Source: an uncultured Bacteroidia bacterium
GTDB taxonomy: Bacteria > Bacteroidota > Bacteroidia > Bacteroidales > Prolixibacteraceae
DNA: 43,504 nucleotides
Direction: 5' to 3'
Assembly (NCBI GenBank): GCA_903923905.1
Contig: CAIXZH010000022.1
Coordinates: forward strand, 1 to 43,504
The notes beneath the pieces were generated by a model that was not told the DNA's origin, did not search any database, and saw only the letters and a program-made list of their open reading frames with translations. This document shows, piece after piece, positions 16,709-25,598 of the stretch; the stretch's first letter is position 1, and every line of letters begins with the position of its first letter. A program made the translations under genes and the position numbers.

Positions 16709-17800
16709 TCAAGAATTGCCCGTTTTATCATAGACGATCGCCTCAACCTCTCCCCTGGCGACCATCAAGGCATTCATTGCTAATGATTTCAATTCATCCT
16801 GACCCGGATAAACGGAGACTGGTGCAATAAATTCAACCCGTTCACGAATCTGAGCCATCAATCTTCTGTCGTAGGCAATCCCTCCTGTAATTAGGATTCC
16901 ATCGATCTTCCCCTTAAGTACTGTAGCCATCTCTCCAATTGATTTGGAGACCTGGTACGCCATCGCCTCCAGATAAAAAGCAGCTTTTTCGTCACCATGG
17001 TTCACTGCAATTTCAACTTCACGGGCATCATTAGTGCCCAAATAGGCCACCAGGCCACCTTGCCCGAAGACCATTGAATGGATCTCATTTCTGGTATACT
17101 TTCCACTAAAGCATAACTCGATTAGTGCGCCGACCGGTAATGTACCACTCCGTTCCGGCGAAAATGGCCCCTCTCCATCCAAACCATTATTGACGTCGAT
17201 TACTTTCCCAAGATGGTGTGCACCAATGGTAATCCCTCCTCCCAGGTGGACAACAATCAGGTCAAGTTCCTCGTAATGTTTCCCGATTTTAGCGGCATGT
17301 TGTCGGGCAACTGCTTTTTGATTTAATGCATGAAAAATCGAAATCCTTTTAAACAATGGGTGCCCTGAAACCCGGGCAATATCATCCAATTCATCAGTAA
17401 CAACGGGATCTGCAACCAAGGCGATTGTACCGGGATGCATCCGGGCAATTTCAAAAGCAATCAGAGATCCAAGATTTGATGCATGATCCCCCATCACCCC
17501 GATGCGGCAATGCTCAACCATCAATTCATTGATATAATAAACTCCTGATTTAAGGGGATAGGTTAAGCCGCCCCGTCCAATGATAATATTAATGGAATCC
17601 AAATCAACCCGATCGTGTGCCAATTCACTTAAAATAATGTTCTTCCGAAACTCATATTGCTCGCTGATGGTTTTATAAGGAGCCAGATCAGACATTGAAT
17701 GATGGAGGGTTTTCAGTAAAGAACAAACGGTATTATCGTACACTGCAAACTTGGTCGATGTTGAACCGGGATTGATTACCAGAATTCGAACTGATTTCAT
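16709..17800 (-). CDS. buk: Butyrate kinase
   Basis: 363-residue acetate/propionate-kinase superfamily enzyme that converts acyl phosphate and ADP to a short-chain fatty acid (butyrate, isobutyrate or isovalerate) and ATP. It begins VRILVINPGSTSTKFAVYDN, the phosphate-binding loop, with DLIVVHLGGGITIGAH and DGEGPFSPERSGTLP downstream and ILITGGIAYD near the C-terminus. Length and motifs are typical of Buk. It follows ptb after 75 bases on the same strand, forming the ptb-buk unit. In Bacteroidota this pair is linked to short or branched-chain acid formation and the reverse activation; the direction here is not determinable. Confidence 0.96.
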   Translation of the reverse strand: MKSVRILVINPGSTSTKFAVYDNTVCSLLKTLHHSMSDLAPYKTISEQYEFRKNIILSELAHDRVDLDSINIIIGRGGLTYPLKSGVYYINELMVEHCRIGVMGDHASNLGSLIAFEIARMHPGTIALVADPVVTDELDDIARVSGHPLFKRISIFHALNQKAVARQHAAKIGKHYEELDLIVVHLGGGITIGAHHLGKVIDVNNGLDGEGPFSPERSGTLPVGALIELCFSGKYTRNEIHSMVFGQGGLVAYLGTNDAREVEIAVNHGDEKAAFYLEAMAYQVSKSIGEMATVLKGKIDGILITGGIAYDRRLMAQIRERVEFIAPVSVYPGQDELKSLAMNALMVARGEVEAIVYDKTGNS

Positions 17801-17875
17801 AATTACATTAGTTTAGTTAGTTTTAAAATTACCTTTTCTGCTTATCCTTTCCACCTCTGCATGCCACCTTCTTCC

Positions 17876-18781
17876 TTACTTCGCCATAAGAGCTCCAAGT
17901 GCAATTGAGAACAACTTAACCCGGATGCTGTCGCCGCGTGATGCCAAAACTACCGGAACCCTAGTTCCAACAAGGATTGCTGCCGAATCTGAAAGCGCAA
18001 GTTTAGTGTTCACTTTATAAAAAACATTTCCCGACTCAAGATTGGGAAACAACAAGCAGTCAGCGTCTCCGGCCACATGTGATTTCAACCCCTTTAAAAT
18101 GGCCGTATCCTCATCCAGTGCTACATCTAATGCAAGCGGACCGTCAATTATACATCCTTTAATCTGACCCCTGTCGCCCATTTTGGCCAATGATGCAGCT
18201 TCAGTAGTTGAAAGGATCGATGGGATAACCTGCTCACTGGGGGCAATTATTGCAATTTTAGGTAGCTCAATTTTCAATTGATTGGCAACCTGAATCATAT
18301 ATTGGATTATTTGAATTTTCTGATTCAGATCGGGTAATGGAATGACGGCAACATCCGAAACGATCAATAGTTTATGATAGTTTACATTATCAACAACAGT
18401 TACATGACTTACCACTTTACCTTGATAACTAAGCCCTTTTTCTTTATTCAGAATGGCGCGCATAAATTTATCTGTGGTAATCAGCCCTTTCATCAGAATA
18501 TCCCCTTCGCCTTTATGAATCATCGAAACGGCCAGTTGAGATGCAAGCTCATCATTTGGTTCATGAATGATCGAAAACCGACTGCTGTCAATCCCTGAAA
18601 ACAGGCAAATTGATTCAATTACAGACAGATCCCCAATCAGTACACCTTTCACCAGATTTTGTTCCACAGCCTGACTAACAGATAGTATGGAATGCTCATC
18701 ATTGGCGCAAACAACAATTATAGTTTTAATTGCTTTCCCCTTGAGCAATTCGAAAAGTTCAGTAAGTTTTCTGACTGCCAT
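17876..18781 (-). CDS. ptb: Phosphate butyryltransferase
   Basis: 301-residue phosphate acyltransferase converting acyl-CoA and phosphate to acyl phosphate, the step before butyrate kinase. Family signatures include IIVVCANDEHSILSVSQAVE near the N-terminus, EGDILMKGLITTDKFMRAIL, VSHVTVVDNVNYHKLLIVSDVAVIPLPDL and DGPLALDVALDEDTA. Length is that of Ptb, shorter than Pta. A perfect TAnnTTTG box lies about 30 bases upstream of the start. It is the first gene of the ptb-buk pair. Confidence 0.95.
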   Translation of the reverse strand: MAVRKLTELFELLKGKAIKTIIVVCANDEHSILSVSQAVEQNLVKGVLIGDLSVIESICLFSGIDSSRFSIIHEPNDELASQLAVSMIHKGEGDILMKGLITTDKFMRAILNKEKGLSYQGKVVSHVTVVDNVNYHKLLIVSDVAVIPLPDLNQKIQIIQYMIQVANQLKIELPKIAIIAPSEQVIPSILSTTEAASLAKMGDRGQIKGCIIDGPLALDVALDEDTAILKGLKSHVAGDADCLLFPNLESGNVFYKVNTKLALSDSAAILVGTRVPVVLASRGDSIRVKLFSIALGALMAK

Positions 18782-18809
18782 AAGTATAGGTTTTAGAATT
18801 GCGAATGCA

Positions 18810-18817
18810 CAAAATTA
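18810..18817 (-). promoter_or_regulatory. Candidate -7 promoter box for ptb-buk
   Basis: The minus strand reads TAATTTTG, matching TAnnTTTG, 28 bases before the ptb start. There is no matching TTTG at the expected -33 distance, so this is a partial promoter match. Confidence 0.4.
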
Positions 18818-18920
18818 ACCATTCAAATATCTCCCAACTATGATTAAAAACAGCAATAAATCAGATCTATCAGAGTTTTTAACGTTATTAACTGAAATGT
18901 TTTTCAGACCGGATTAAGGA

Positions 18921-18960
18921 TAAAAAAAAAGTATCAAAGGAATAAGTTCACCTTTGATAC
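18921..18960 (-). terminator. Rho-independent terminator of the small periplasmic protein gene
   Basis: A perfect 10-bp stem (18931-18940 with 18951-18960, 10-base loop) is followed on the minus strand by nine T (18922-18930). It lies 38 bases after the stop of the gene at 18999-19388. Confidence 0.85.
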
Positions 18961-18998
18961 TATTTCATAAAATTCAATTTTATTTCAGTAGCAAATCG

Positions 18999-19388
18999 CT
19001 ATTGCTGACCTCTTTTAGCCCGTTCTTCCATCTGCTTTTTGCGAAGTTCACGAAGTTTGACAAATTGTTCCTTAGAGAGAACAGCCTTCAGCTTCATATC
19101 GGTTTCAGCCCTCATTTTCATTGCCTGATCACGCATTTGATCATGGTCTGGTTCACCACCACCCTCACGCATTTTGGCAAAAGCTTCGGCCTGTTTTTTT
19201 TGCGATTCAGCAATTATAGGAGTAACCTGTGCAACCTGATCTTTTGATAATCCTAACTCAGTAGTCAGATTGTCAATCTCTCTTTGGAGTCTGGCTGCTG
19301 GATCGCGTGGTCCCCGTTGATCGCGTTGTGCATAAACAGAACCTACAGCCATTACAGCTACTAAAACAAACAATACTAATTTTTTCAT
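18999..19388 (-). CDS. Small exported helical protein, Spy/LTXXQ- or DUF4890-like
   Basis: 129 residues with a clear signal peptide (ending VGSVYAQ). The charged helical mature part contains LGLSKDQVAQVTPIIAESQ and a second similar stretch, VLSKEQFVKLRELRKKQ. Two L(T/S)xxQ-like segments in a small, highly charged periplasmic protein are typical of the Spy/CpxP-like (LTXXQ) and DUF4890 groups, which include envelope chaperones and stress sensors. The role here is inferred from that resemblance only. It is a single gene with its own strong terminator. Confidence 0.75.
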   Translation of the reverse strand: MKKLVLFVLVAVMAVGSVYAQRDQRGPRDPAARLQREIDNLTTELGLSKDQVAQVTPIIAESQKKQAEAFAKMREGGGEPDHDQMRDQAMKMRAETDMKLKAVLSKEQFVKLRELRKKQMEERAKRGQQ

Positions 19389-19578
19389 ATTCTATAGTTT
19401 TAAAGTTTGATGATTAGACTTTTATACTGGTAATTGGTTTAACCTGAAATAGATTTAAATAATTGTTTCTAAGAATAAAAGCGAATCAATGGCTTTTGAA
19501 GGTAAACGATATACATTCGGCTACGTCTATCTGGCTACTTCCAAAAGGCTGTTGTCCACAGAAAAACATTCAAAACAA

Positions 19579-20412
19579 TCAGATAACCATACGAATACCA
19601 TCAGGACTGATGGTAATAATACGGCGTTTGTAGAGAGCTCCTATTGCCTGCTTGAATGATTTTTTACTAATTCCAAAAACCCGGTAAACCTCTTCCGCCT
19701 CACTTTTGTCAGATACAGCGATAAAACCTCCCTCTTTTTTAAGTTCATCTAAAATCATTTGGGTAAGTGGATCCACCTTTTCATAACCAAATGGATGAAG
19801 TGACAGGTCAATCTTGTTATCGGGTCTTATCTTTTTAATAAAACCCTTAATTTTCAACCCTTTGGCAAGCTGTTCAAATACTTCGTTTTCATAGAGTATT
19901 CCCCAATGACTATTATTGATGATCGCCTTATAACCAAGGTCTGTTTCGCTTTCAACAACCAGATCAACCTCTTGGCCGACGGTATAATCGGGTATGGATT
20001 TATCCAGAAATTTACCCAGCTTGGCAGATGCCACAATTCGCTTACTCTCCTCATCCACATATATGTAGACCAGGTACGAGCGCCCTTCGGTCATGGTAAC
20101 TTTCTGTTCCCGAAACGGAACAAGCAAATCTTTCATAATTCCCCAATCAAGGAATGTACCAATTTTATTAACCGATTTTACCCTGAGCATCGTAAATTCA
20201 CCAACCTGCGCATAGGGTGTTTCGGTCGTTGCAATTGGGCGGTCTTCCGAATCGAGGTAAAGAAACACATCCACAAAATCTCCAACCTGACAGTTTGCAG
20301 GAACATACCTGATTGGCATAAGAATTTCACCCTCATTTCCACCGTCCAGATAAACTCCGAAATCGACCTCCTTGATAACCCTTAGGCTATTATATTTACC
20401 AATTTCAGCCAT
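19579..20412 (-). CDS. cvfB: CvfB-like S1 RNA-binding protein
   Basis: 277-residue cytoplasmic protein. It has three consecutive S1-like beta-barrel segments: about 5-65 (VIKEVDFGVYLDGG), 70-135 (VKSVNKIGTFLDWGIMKDLLVPF) and 150-210 (ETDLGYKAIINNSHWGILY). A C-terminal winged helix follows (about 215-277, VFGISKKSFKQAIGALYKRRII). This order is that of CvfB, an RNA-binding post-transcriptional regulator first known from Staphylococcus. The start is directly adjacent to the stop of the 110-residue gene upstream, so the two are coupled, and uppP lies ahead of both. Confidence 0.9.
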   Translation of the reverse strand: MAEIGKYNSLRVIKEVDFGVYLDGGNEGEILMPIRYVPANCQVGDFVDVFLYLDSEDRPIATTETPYAQVGEFTMLRVKSVNKIGTFLDWGIMKDLLVPFREQKVTMTEGRSYLVYIYVDEESKRIVASAKLGKFLDKSIPDYTVGQEVDLVVESETDLGYKAIINNSHWGILYENEVFEQLAKGLKIKGFIKKIRPDNKIDLSLHPFGYEKVDPLTQMILDELKKEGGFIAVSDKSEAEEVYRVFGISKKSFKQAIGALYKRRIITISPDGIRMVI

Positions 20413-20745
20413 TTAGAAATAATCGGGAGCTGTTTTCTTTGCAGTGGCAGCAGCTGTCACAAAATATTTATCCAGATAGGTCAGCAAAAATTCGATAAAG
20501 CAAGCATGATAAGCACTGTAAAGTGAAGTTGTCATCCCCTCATCCTTGGTACCCAGAATGCCAAACATGAGCTCTCCGTCACCCAACTCAGGCCGAAGCC
20601 ACGCCCGGTTTATCCATCTGTCCGGAGTATGGGAAAAATCGCCAGATGAGTCATAAGACCATAATTCGGTTGACCCTTCGTCGATAGCTCTTTTAATTTC
20701 TCTCAATAACCCTTCAGGGTTTTCTGTTTTTACAATTATTGCCAT
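20413..20745 (-). CDS. Conserved hypothetical small protein between uppP and cvfB
   Basis: 110 residues, soluble, without signal or membrane segments. I do not recognise a family. The sequence is well formed (an N-terminal helix LLREIKRAIDEGSTELW, then a SGDFSHTPDRW segment with the look of a beta-strand/turn, then MFGILGTKDEGMTTSLYSAYHACFIEFLLTYL). Its gene is packed 24 bases after uppP and directly against cvfB with no gap, which strongly supports it being real. Codon use and composition resemble its neighbours. Confidence 0.78.
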   Translation of the reverse strand: MAIIVKTENPEGLLREIKRAIDEGSTELWSYDSSGDFSHTPDRWINRAWLRPELGDGELMFGILGTKDEGMTTSLYSAYHACFIEFLLTYLDKYFVTAAATAKKTAPDYF

Positions 20746-20769
20746 GATCTATTTTCTATATAATTCAAA

Positions 20770-21552
20770 CTAAAGCATATTCAGGTTATATCCTAACAGG
20801 CAAAGGATAATAATTATCAATCCTACCACAATCCGGTAATATCCAAAAACCTTAAAGCCATGTTTGGTAAGGTAGGTAATAAATGCTTTAATTGCAATTG
20901 CTGCAACGATAAAAGCTACAATATTTCCGATTGCCAGTAATTTAAGGTGTTCCGTATCTTTTAGAAGATCGATGTGTTTATAAACTTTAAGCAATGTAGC
21001 CCCAAACATAGTTGGAACAGCGAGAAAAAAAGAAAATTCAGCCGCTGTTTTGCGGTTAAGTTTTTGTGTTAACCCGCCTATAATGGTAGCCGCAGAACGT
21101 GAAACCCCGGGAATCATTGCGATACACTGAAAAAGTCCAATCTTAAATGCAGAAGGATATGTAATGGTTTGATCTTTGCCCGAATTTTCAAACCACTTAT
21201 CCACAAACAGCAAAATAATACCTCCAAGGAAAAACGAAATCCCCACTACAAGCACACTTCCCAGCATCTGATCGATATATTTTTCTAGCAATAATCCGAG
21301 AATTCCGGCAGGTAATACTGCAATGAACAGTTTATAATAAAACGAGAATGACTGAAAAAACCGTTTCCAATAGAGGACGATTACCGCAAGGATTGCTCCC
21401 AGCTGGATGTTAACAGTAAAAAGTTTTATGAAATCGTTAATAGGAACCCCCAGAATTGCCTGAGTCAGAATCATATGACCTGTCGAAGAAACCGGCAGAT
21501 ATTCTGTTAACCCTTCTACGATAGCGATGATGATACTTTGAAATATGGTCAT
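20770..21552 (-). CDS. uppP: Undecaprenyl-diphosphatase
   Basis: 260-residue inner-membrane enzyme (BacA/UppP family) that dephosphorylates undecaprenyl pyrophosphate to recycle the lipid carrier for peptidoglycan and other envelope glycans. The catalytic (E/Q)xxxE motif is E13-E17 in [17 protein letters not shown], and the second motif [13 protein letters not shown] is intact near 150-160. About eight hydrophobic segments fit the family. It is the first gene of the run uppP, unknown, cvfB. Loss of this activity in other bacteria raises bacitracin sensitivity. Confidence 0.97.
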   Translation of the reverse strand: MTIFQSIIIAIVEGLTEYLPVSSTGHMILTQAILGVPINDFIKLFTVNIQLGAILAVIVLYWKRFFQSFSFYYKLFIAVLPAGILGLLLEKYIDQMLGSVLVVGISFFLGGIILLFVDKWFENSGKDQTITYPSAFKIGLFQCIAMIPGVSRSAATIIGGLTQKLNRKTAAEFSFFLAVPTMFGATLLKVYKHIDLLKDTEHLKLLAIGNIVAFIVAAIAIKAFITYLTKHGFKVFGYYRIVVGLIIIILCLLGYNLNML

Positions 21553-21597
21553 TTGCGCCTATTTTAATAAATTAAGGACTCAGTCTTTCTTCTGTTG

Positions 21598-21605
21598 CAA
21601 ACTTA
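21598..21605 (-). promoter_or_regulatory. Candidate -7 promoter box for uppP
   Basis: The minus strand reads TAAGTTTG, matching TAnnTTTG, 45 bases before the uppP start, in the divergent region shared with the TonB receptor gene. No clear -33 TTTG is seen. Confidence 0.38.
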
Positions 21606-21784
21606 ATAACCTTTTTGCTTTTTAAAAGCACCTTTTATAAAACAGTTTCTTATCCTTTAAAAAAACCAACTTAAGGGTCGTTACCTCAACTCATCATCCG
21701 ATTTCGACAGTTCAGTATCTGTTTTTTTTATCTCTTGAATCAATACATCAATTTTGGTTCGAAAATCAAAAACGATTTAAAAGA

Positions 21785-23950
21785 ATGAAACGACTTTTTA
21801 TCTATCTCTTTTTTTGCACATTTAGCCTGAATGCCTTCTCACAGACGGTTATCTCAGGAAAGATCACCCATGATCAGGGTGAGGCATTGGCTGGGGCAAA
21901 TGTCTATTTGCAGGATTCGTATGATGGTGTATCGACCAACGAGAGCGGGGCTTTCAGTTTTAAAACATCCAAAACAGGTGACGCTGTATTAATCGTGGGA
22001 TATATCGGATATGAGCAGATTATGCGAAAGATAGAATTAAAAGGTGACACTATTCATCTGAATATCAATATAAAAGAGAAGTTTAACCAGATGAATGCAG
22101 TGACAATCACCGCCGGAACCTTTGAAGCAGGTGATAAAAGACAGGCCATTACCATTACTCCGCTGGACATGATGACCACCGCTGGGGCTGTTGGCGATGT
22201 TTATGGCGCCTTGCAATCGCTTCCCGGTACCTCTACCAATGGCGAATCGGGCCGTTTATTCGTAAAAGGTGGAGACAGCAACGAATCACAAACCTATATC
22301 GACGGTTCATTGGTTTACGTCCCCTATAATTCGTCAGTGCCAAATCTTTCCACACGTGGAAGGTTCAACCCATTTATGTTTAAAGGGACGATTTTTAGTA
22401 CAGGGGGATACTCTGCCGAATACGGTCAGGCACTATCTTCTGTGCTGTTGCTCAGTACCAATGATATGCCAACCGAAGACCAGCTTGATTTGTCACTCCT
22501 TTCGGTCGGCGCTGAAGTTGCAGATACTAAATTGTGGAAAAATGGCGCAATAACAGGAAGCTTCACCTACAATAATCTGGCCCCATATATGGGTATTGCA
22601 CCACAAAATTACGATTGGGTTCATCCGCCCGAATCAGGTACTGGTGCGATAAGTATCCGCCAGAAGACAGGGAAAACCGGAATGTTTAAATTTTATACGA
22701 GTATGGCCAAAAGTGAATTGATTGTCAAACAGGCGAATCCTAATGCTGATGGTGACCTTTTCAATTACAACCTGGCCAATGACAATTATTTTATGAACGG
22801 CACATGGAATGGTAAAATCGGTGAAAAGCTGGCCATGAACATTGCCGCTTCATTTACCCATAATAGTGATTGCATTCGGTACGATACAGTTTCAGTGGAT
22901 CAAAAAACAGTGGGAACTCACCTGAAAAATGTATTCACCTATCCATTTACCGAAAAGTTCACCCTAAAGTTCGGAGGCGAATTATTCTCTAAAACCTATT
23001 CCCAAAATGCCTTAATCCCCTCGGGAATACATTTCAACAGCTTTTCAAACCATGAACTTTCAGTATTTACTGAAGCTCAGATTTATGCATCCTCAAAATT
23101 CATAACCCGTATAGGCACCCGCATTGAAAATTCGGATTACCTGAACAGCCTAAAAATATCACCCAGAATTTCTGCAGCATACAAATTGACCGATAATAGC
23201 CAATTCTCGCTCGCTTATGGTTGGTTCTACCAGAATCCGCTGGACGATTTTTTGCTTTACACGCACCATCTGAACCTTGAACGTGCTGATCATTATATAT
23301 TTAGCTACCAATCCTCTATTAATAAACGTACCCTTAGGGTAGAACTGTATTACAAGGATTATAAAGACCTCGTAAAGACAGGTAATGGGGCAATTTACTT
23401 CCCTTCAACATATTCAAATCTGGGATATGGTTATGCCGGCGGACTCGATCTGTTCTGGAGAGATAACAAAACAATTAAAAACGGTGATTATTGGATTTCC
23501 TATTCATATCTCGACACTAAACGTAATTATGAAAATTTTCCGAAAGAAGCTGTCCCGACTTTTGCCAGCAGGCATAACCTGGCTATAGTTTATAAACATT
23601 GGTTTAGCGGCTTAAGGTCATTGGTCAGTTTAAATTTAAAATATTCATCACCCCGCGTTTACAACGACCCTAATTCACCGGTATTTAATGGTGCAAAAAT
23701 GCTGCCTTACCGGAGCCTGGATCTGAGCTGGAGTTTTCTGTACCGGAAAAATGTCATTTTTTACGGCGCAGTTACCAATGCCCTTGGTTTTAAAAATGAA
23801 TTTGGACGACAGTACGCTAACACTCCTGATTCTGGGGGCAATTATCCCGGAATTGCAATTACACCCCAATCAAATAGGTTCTATGTTATCGCCTGTTTTA
23901 TAACGCTGACTAAAAAAGGGAATGCAAATCAATTGGACAAAATTAATTAA
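21785..23950 (+). CDS. TonB-dependent outer-membrane receptor with carboxypeptidase-like N-terminal domain
   Basis: 721 residues. A signal peptide ends at NAFSQ. A CarboxypepD-regulatory-like beta-sandwich (about 20-105, ISGKITHDQGEALAGANVYLQDSYDG) is followed by a plug domain (about 120-220, LQSLPGTSTNGESGRLFVKGG...YIDGSLVYVPY) and a beta-barrel to the C-terminus. No N-terminal signalling (secretin/TonB short) domain is apparent. There is no SusD partner: downstream is a small secreted helical protein, then a CPBP protease and a LytS/LytTR pair. The plug signature GDSNESQTYIDG is typical of the non-SusC Bacteroidota receptors. The substrate is unknown. Confidence 0.92.
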   Translation: MKRLFIYLFFCTFSLNAFSQTVISGKITHDQGEALAGANVYLQDSYDGVSTNESGAFSFKTSKTGDAVLIVGYIGYEQIMRKIELKGDTIHLNINIKEKFNQMNAVTITAGTFEAGDKRQAITITPLDMMTTAGAVGDVYGALQSLPGTSTNGESGRLFVKGGDSNESQTYIDGSLVYVPYNSSVPNLSTRGRFNPFMFKGTIFSTGGYSAEYGQALSSVLLLSTNDMPTEDQLDLSLLSVGAEVADTKLWKNGAITGSFTYNNLAPYMGIAPQNYDWVHPPESGTGAISIRQKTGKTGMFKFYTSMAKSELIVKQANPNADGDLFNYNLANDNYFMNGTWNGKIGEKLAMNIAASFTHNSDCIRYDTVSVDQKTVGTHLKNVFTYPFTEKFTLKFGGELFSKTYSQNALIPSGIHFNSFSNHELSVFTEAQIYASSKFITRIGTRIENSDYLNSLKISPRISAAYKLTDNSQFSLAYGWFYQNPLDDFLLYTHHLNLERADHYIFSYQSSINKRTLRVELYYKDYKDLVKTGNGAIYFPSTYSNLGYGYAGGLDLFWRDNKTIKNGDYWISYSYLDTKRNYENFPKEAVPTFASRHNLAIVYKHWFSGLRSLVSLNLKYSSPRVYNDPNSPVFNGAKMLPYRSLDLSWSFLYRKNVIFYGAVTNALGFKNEFGRQYANTPDSGGNYPGIAITPQSNRFYVIACFITLTKKGNANQLDKIN

Positions 23951-23994
23951 ATTATTCAAAATCAATAAGTTTCAAACATTTAATTTAAATTATC

Positions 23995-24636
23995 ATGAAA
24001 AGAATCATTTTATCCTTAACCGTAGTCTTATGCAGTCTGGCAGCAATGGCTCAAAATCCACAATTTTTCAGAAGCATGGGAGAAACCCTGGGCCAGTATT
24101 CCACATGCAAAAGCGTTGCTGACTTTCAGTCATTAGGTAACAAATTTCAAATGATTGCCAACGTTGAGAAGAACGAGTGGCTGCCACTTTATTATTATGC
24201 TCATTGTTATATCCTGATGAGCTTTATCGATCAAGCCGACGCCGCCAAAAAAGACAGTTACCTGGATGTTGCGGAAAAATCAGTTGAAAAACTGATTGAA
24301 ATGGTTCCAACCGAATCGGAAGTTTATGCATTACAATCGTTTTATTACACTGCCCGCCTGGTGGTAAACCCAGTGGAACGCGGGCACAAGTTCAGCCGCT
24401 TATCAAACCAGGCAATTGGAAAAGCATTGAAACTTGATATGACAAACCAACGTGCACAACTTCTTAAAATACAGGGAGATATGGGGTCAGCAAGGTTTTT
24501 CGGAAAAGATCCGAATACATTCTGTCCGCAAGCAGCTGATCTCCTCGCAAACTGGGACAATTTCAAACCCAAGTCGCCTATTTACCCTGTATGGGGAAAG
24601 GATCAGCTTGAAAGTATCGTGAAAGGATGCCAGTAA
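23995..24636 (+). CDS. Secreted TPR-like helical protein
   Basis: 213 residues with a signal peptide (cleavage near AAMAQ). The mature part is helical with tandem-repeat-like segments (WLPLYYYAHCYILMSFI, YLDVAEKSVEKLIEM, SEVYALQSFYYTARL, QAIGKALKLD), which suggests a degenerate tetratricopeptide-type solenoid in the periplasm. I do not recognise a named family. It begins 44 bases after the TonB receptor stop and is likely cotranscribed, so an accessory role to the receptor is plausible but unproven. Confidence 0.75.
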   Translation: MKRIILSLTVVLCSLAAMAQNPQFFRSMGETLGQYSTCKSVADFQSLGNKFQMIANVEKNEWLPLYYYAHCYILMSFIDQADAAKKDSYLDVAEKSVEKLIEMVPTESEVYALQSFYYTARLVVNPVERGHKFSRLSNQAIGKALKLDMTNQRAQLLKIQGDMGSARFFGKDPNTFCPQAADLLANWDNFKPKSPIYPVWGKDQLESIVKGCQ

Positions 24637-24665
24637 AAACAGGCAGAAGTTAAAAGGCAGAAAAT

Positions 24666-25361
24666 ATGCACAATTCAAACAATCATATGAGTATCTTAAA
24701 AAATCTGACGACAGAAAAAGTGGAGCTGACAATTACGATATTGTCAATCATGTTACTATTGGCGATTCCACAATATGGTGTAATACTATCATTTATAATT
24801 GTTATCGCATATTTAAGAAGAAGCAAGAACAGAAAGGAGCTGCTCCAATCAATCGGATTAAAACGACCGAAAAATCTATTCATCCTGATTATCATTGGTG
24901 TGTTTTTGGGGGCGCTTATTGAATTGACCACAGAAATATTCTTCAATCCAATAATTGAAAAATTGACACATTCAAAAATAGACTTGTCTGAAATAGATTT
25001 AAGCCGTATTGGGAATTATTTAACCTGGATAGTTATTGGTTTTGTGATTGGGGGACTTTTGGAAGAAATTTTATTCCGCGGGTTTCTTCTTACAAGAATA
25101 TCGAAAATTTTGAAATTAAATAAATCCAGTAATTTGCTTGCACTGTTAGCGACATCATTTCTATTTGGATTTTGTCATTTTTATCAGGGTTGGAGTGGCG
25201 TAATCAGTACAGGTTTGATAGGATTAATATTCGCAATAATTTTTTTAGCCTTCGATAAAAACTTGTGGTACACGATATTGACTCACGGATTTGTCAATAT
25301 GACAGCACTTACAATACTCTATTTCGGATATTACGACAAATTAGAACACTTGATTTTTTAA
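24666..25361 (+). CDS. CPBP family intramembrane glutamic protease
   Basis: 231-residue membrane protein (CAAX protease / bacteriocin-processing family). Catalytic motifs are LEEILFRGFLL (Glu133-Glu134, Arg138), FLFGFCHF (His171) and THGFVN (His207), with several hydrophobic segments between. A second Met at residue 8 (24687) could be the start. Bacterial members process or protect against peptides such as bacteriocins, or act in signalling. It sits 29 bases after the secreted helical protein, between it and the LytS-type sensor, so a role in the same envelope response is possible. Confidence 0.88.
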   Translation: MHNSNNHMSILKNLTTEKVELTITILSIMLLLAIPQYGVILSFIIVIAYLRRSKNRKELLQSIGLKRPKNLFILIIIGVFLGALIELTTEIFFNPIIEKLTHSKIDLSEIDLSRIGNYLTWIVIGFVIGGLLEEILFRGFLLTRISKILKLNKSSNLLALLATSFLFGFCHFYQGWSGVISTGLIGLIFAIIFLAFDKNLWYTILTHGFVNMTALTILYFGYYDKLEHLIF

Positions 25362-25598
25362 AACCAAAAACTTTGCTTAATGATGGTTTGGCATTAATGG
25401 GGCTGATTTGCTTTTATTGTACTAAAACGAACATTAAAATTCTAATGAACTTTAAAAGGGAAAATCTCCTGCATTACCAAACCACTAAAAGTTGGAAGAA
25501 ATCCTGCATCATTAACCTTGTATTGAATGTAAGTTTCTGTGTAACCGGAATTATCTTTAATTTTACGAAATAAACAACTCATAAAATCATCTTAACCA

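Noticed and set aside
25445-25573. A 42-residue frame with a hydrophobic stretch ahead of the LytS-type gene
   Set aside because: It has no recognisable family and the length is within chance expectation, so it is not supported as a gene.
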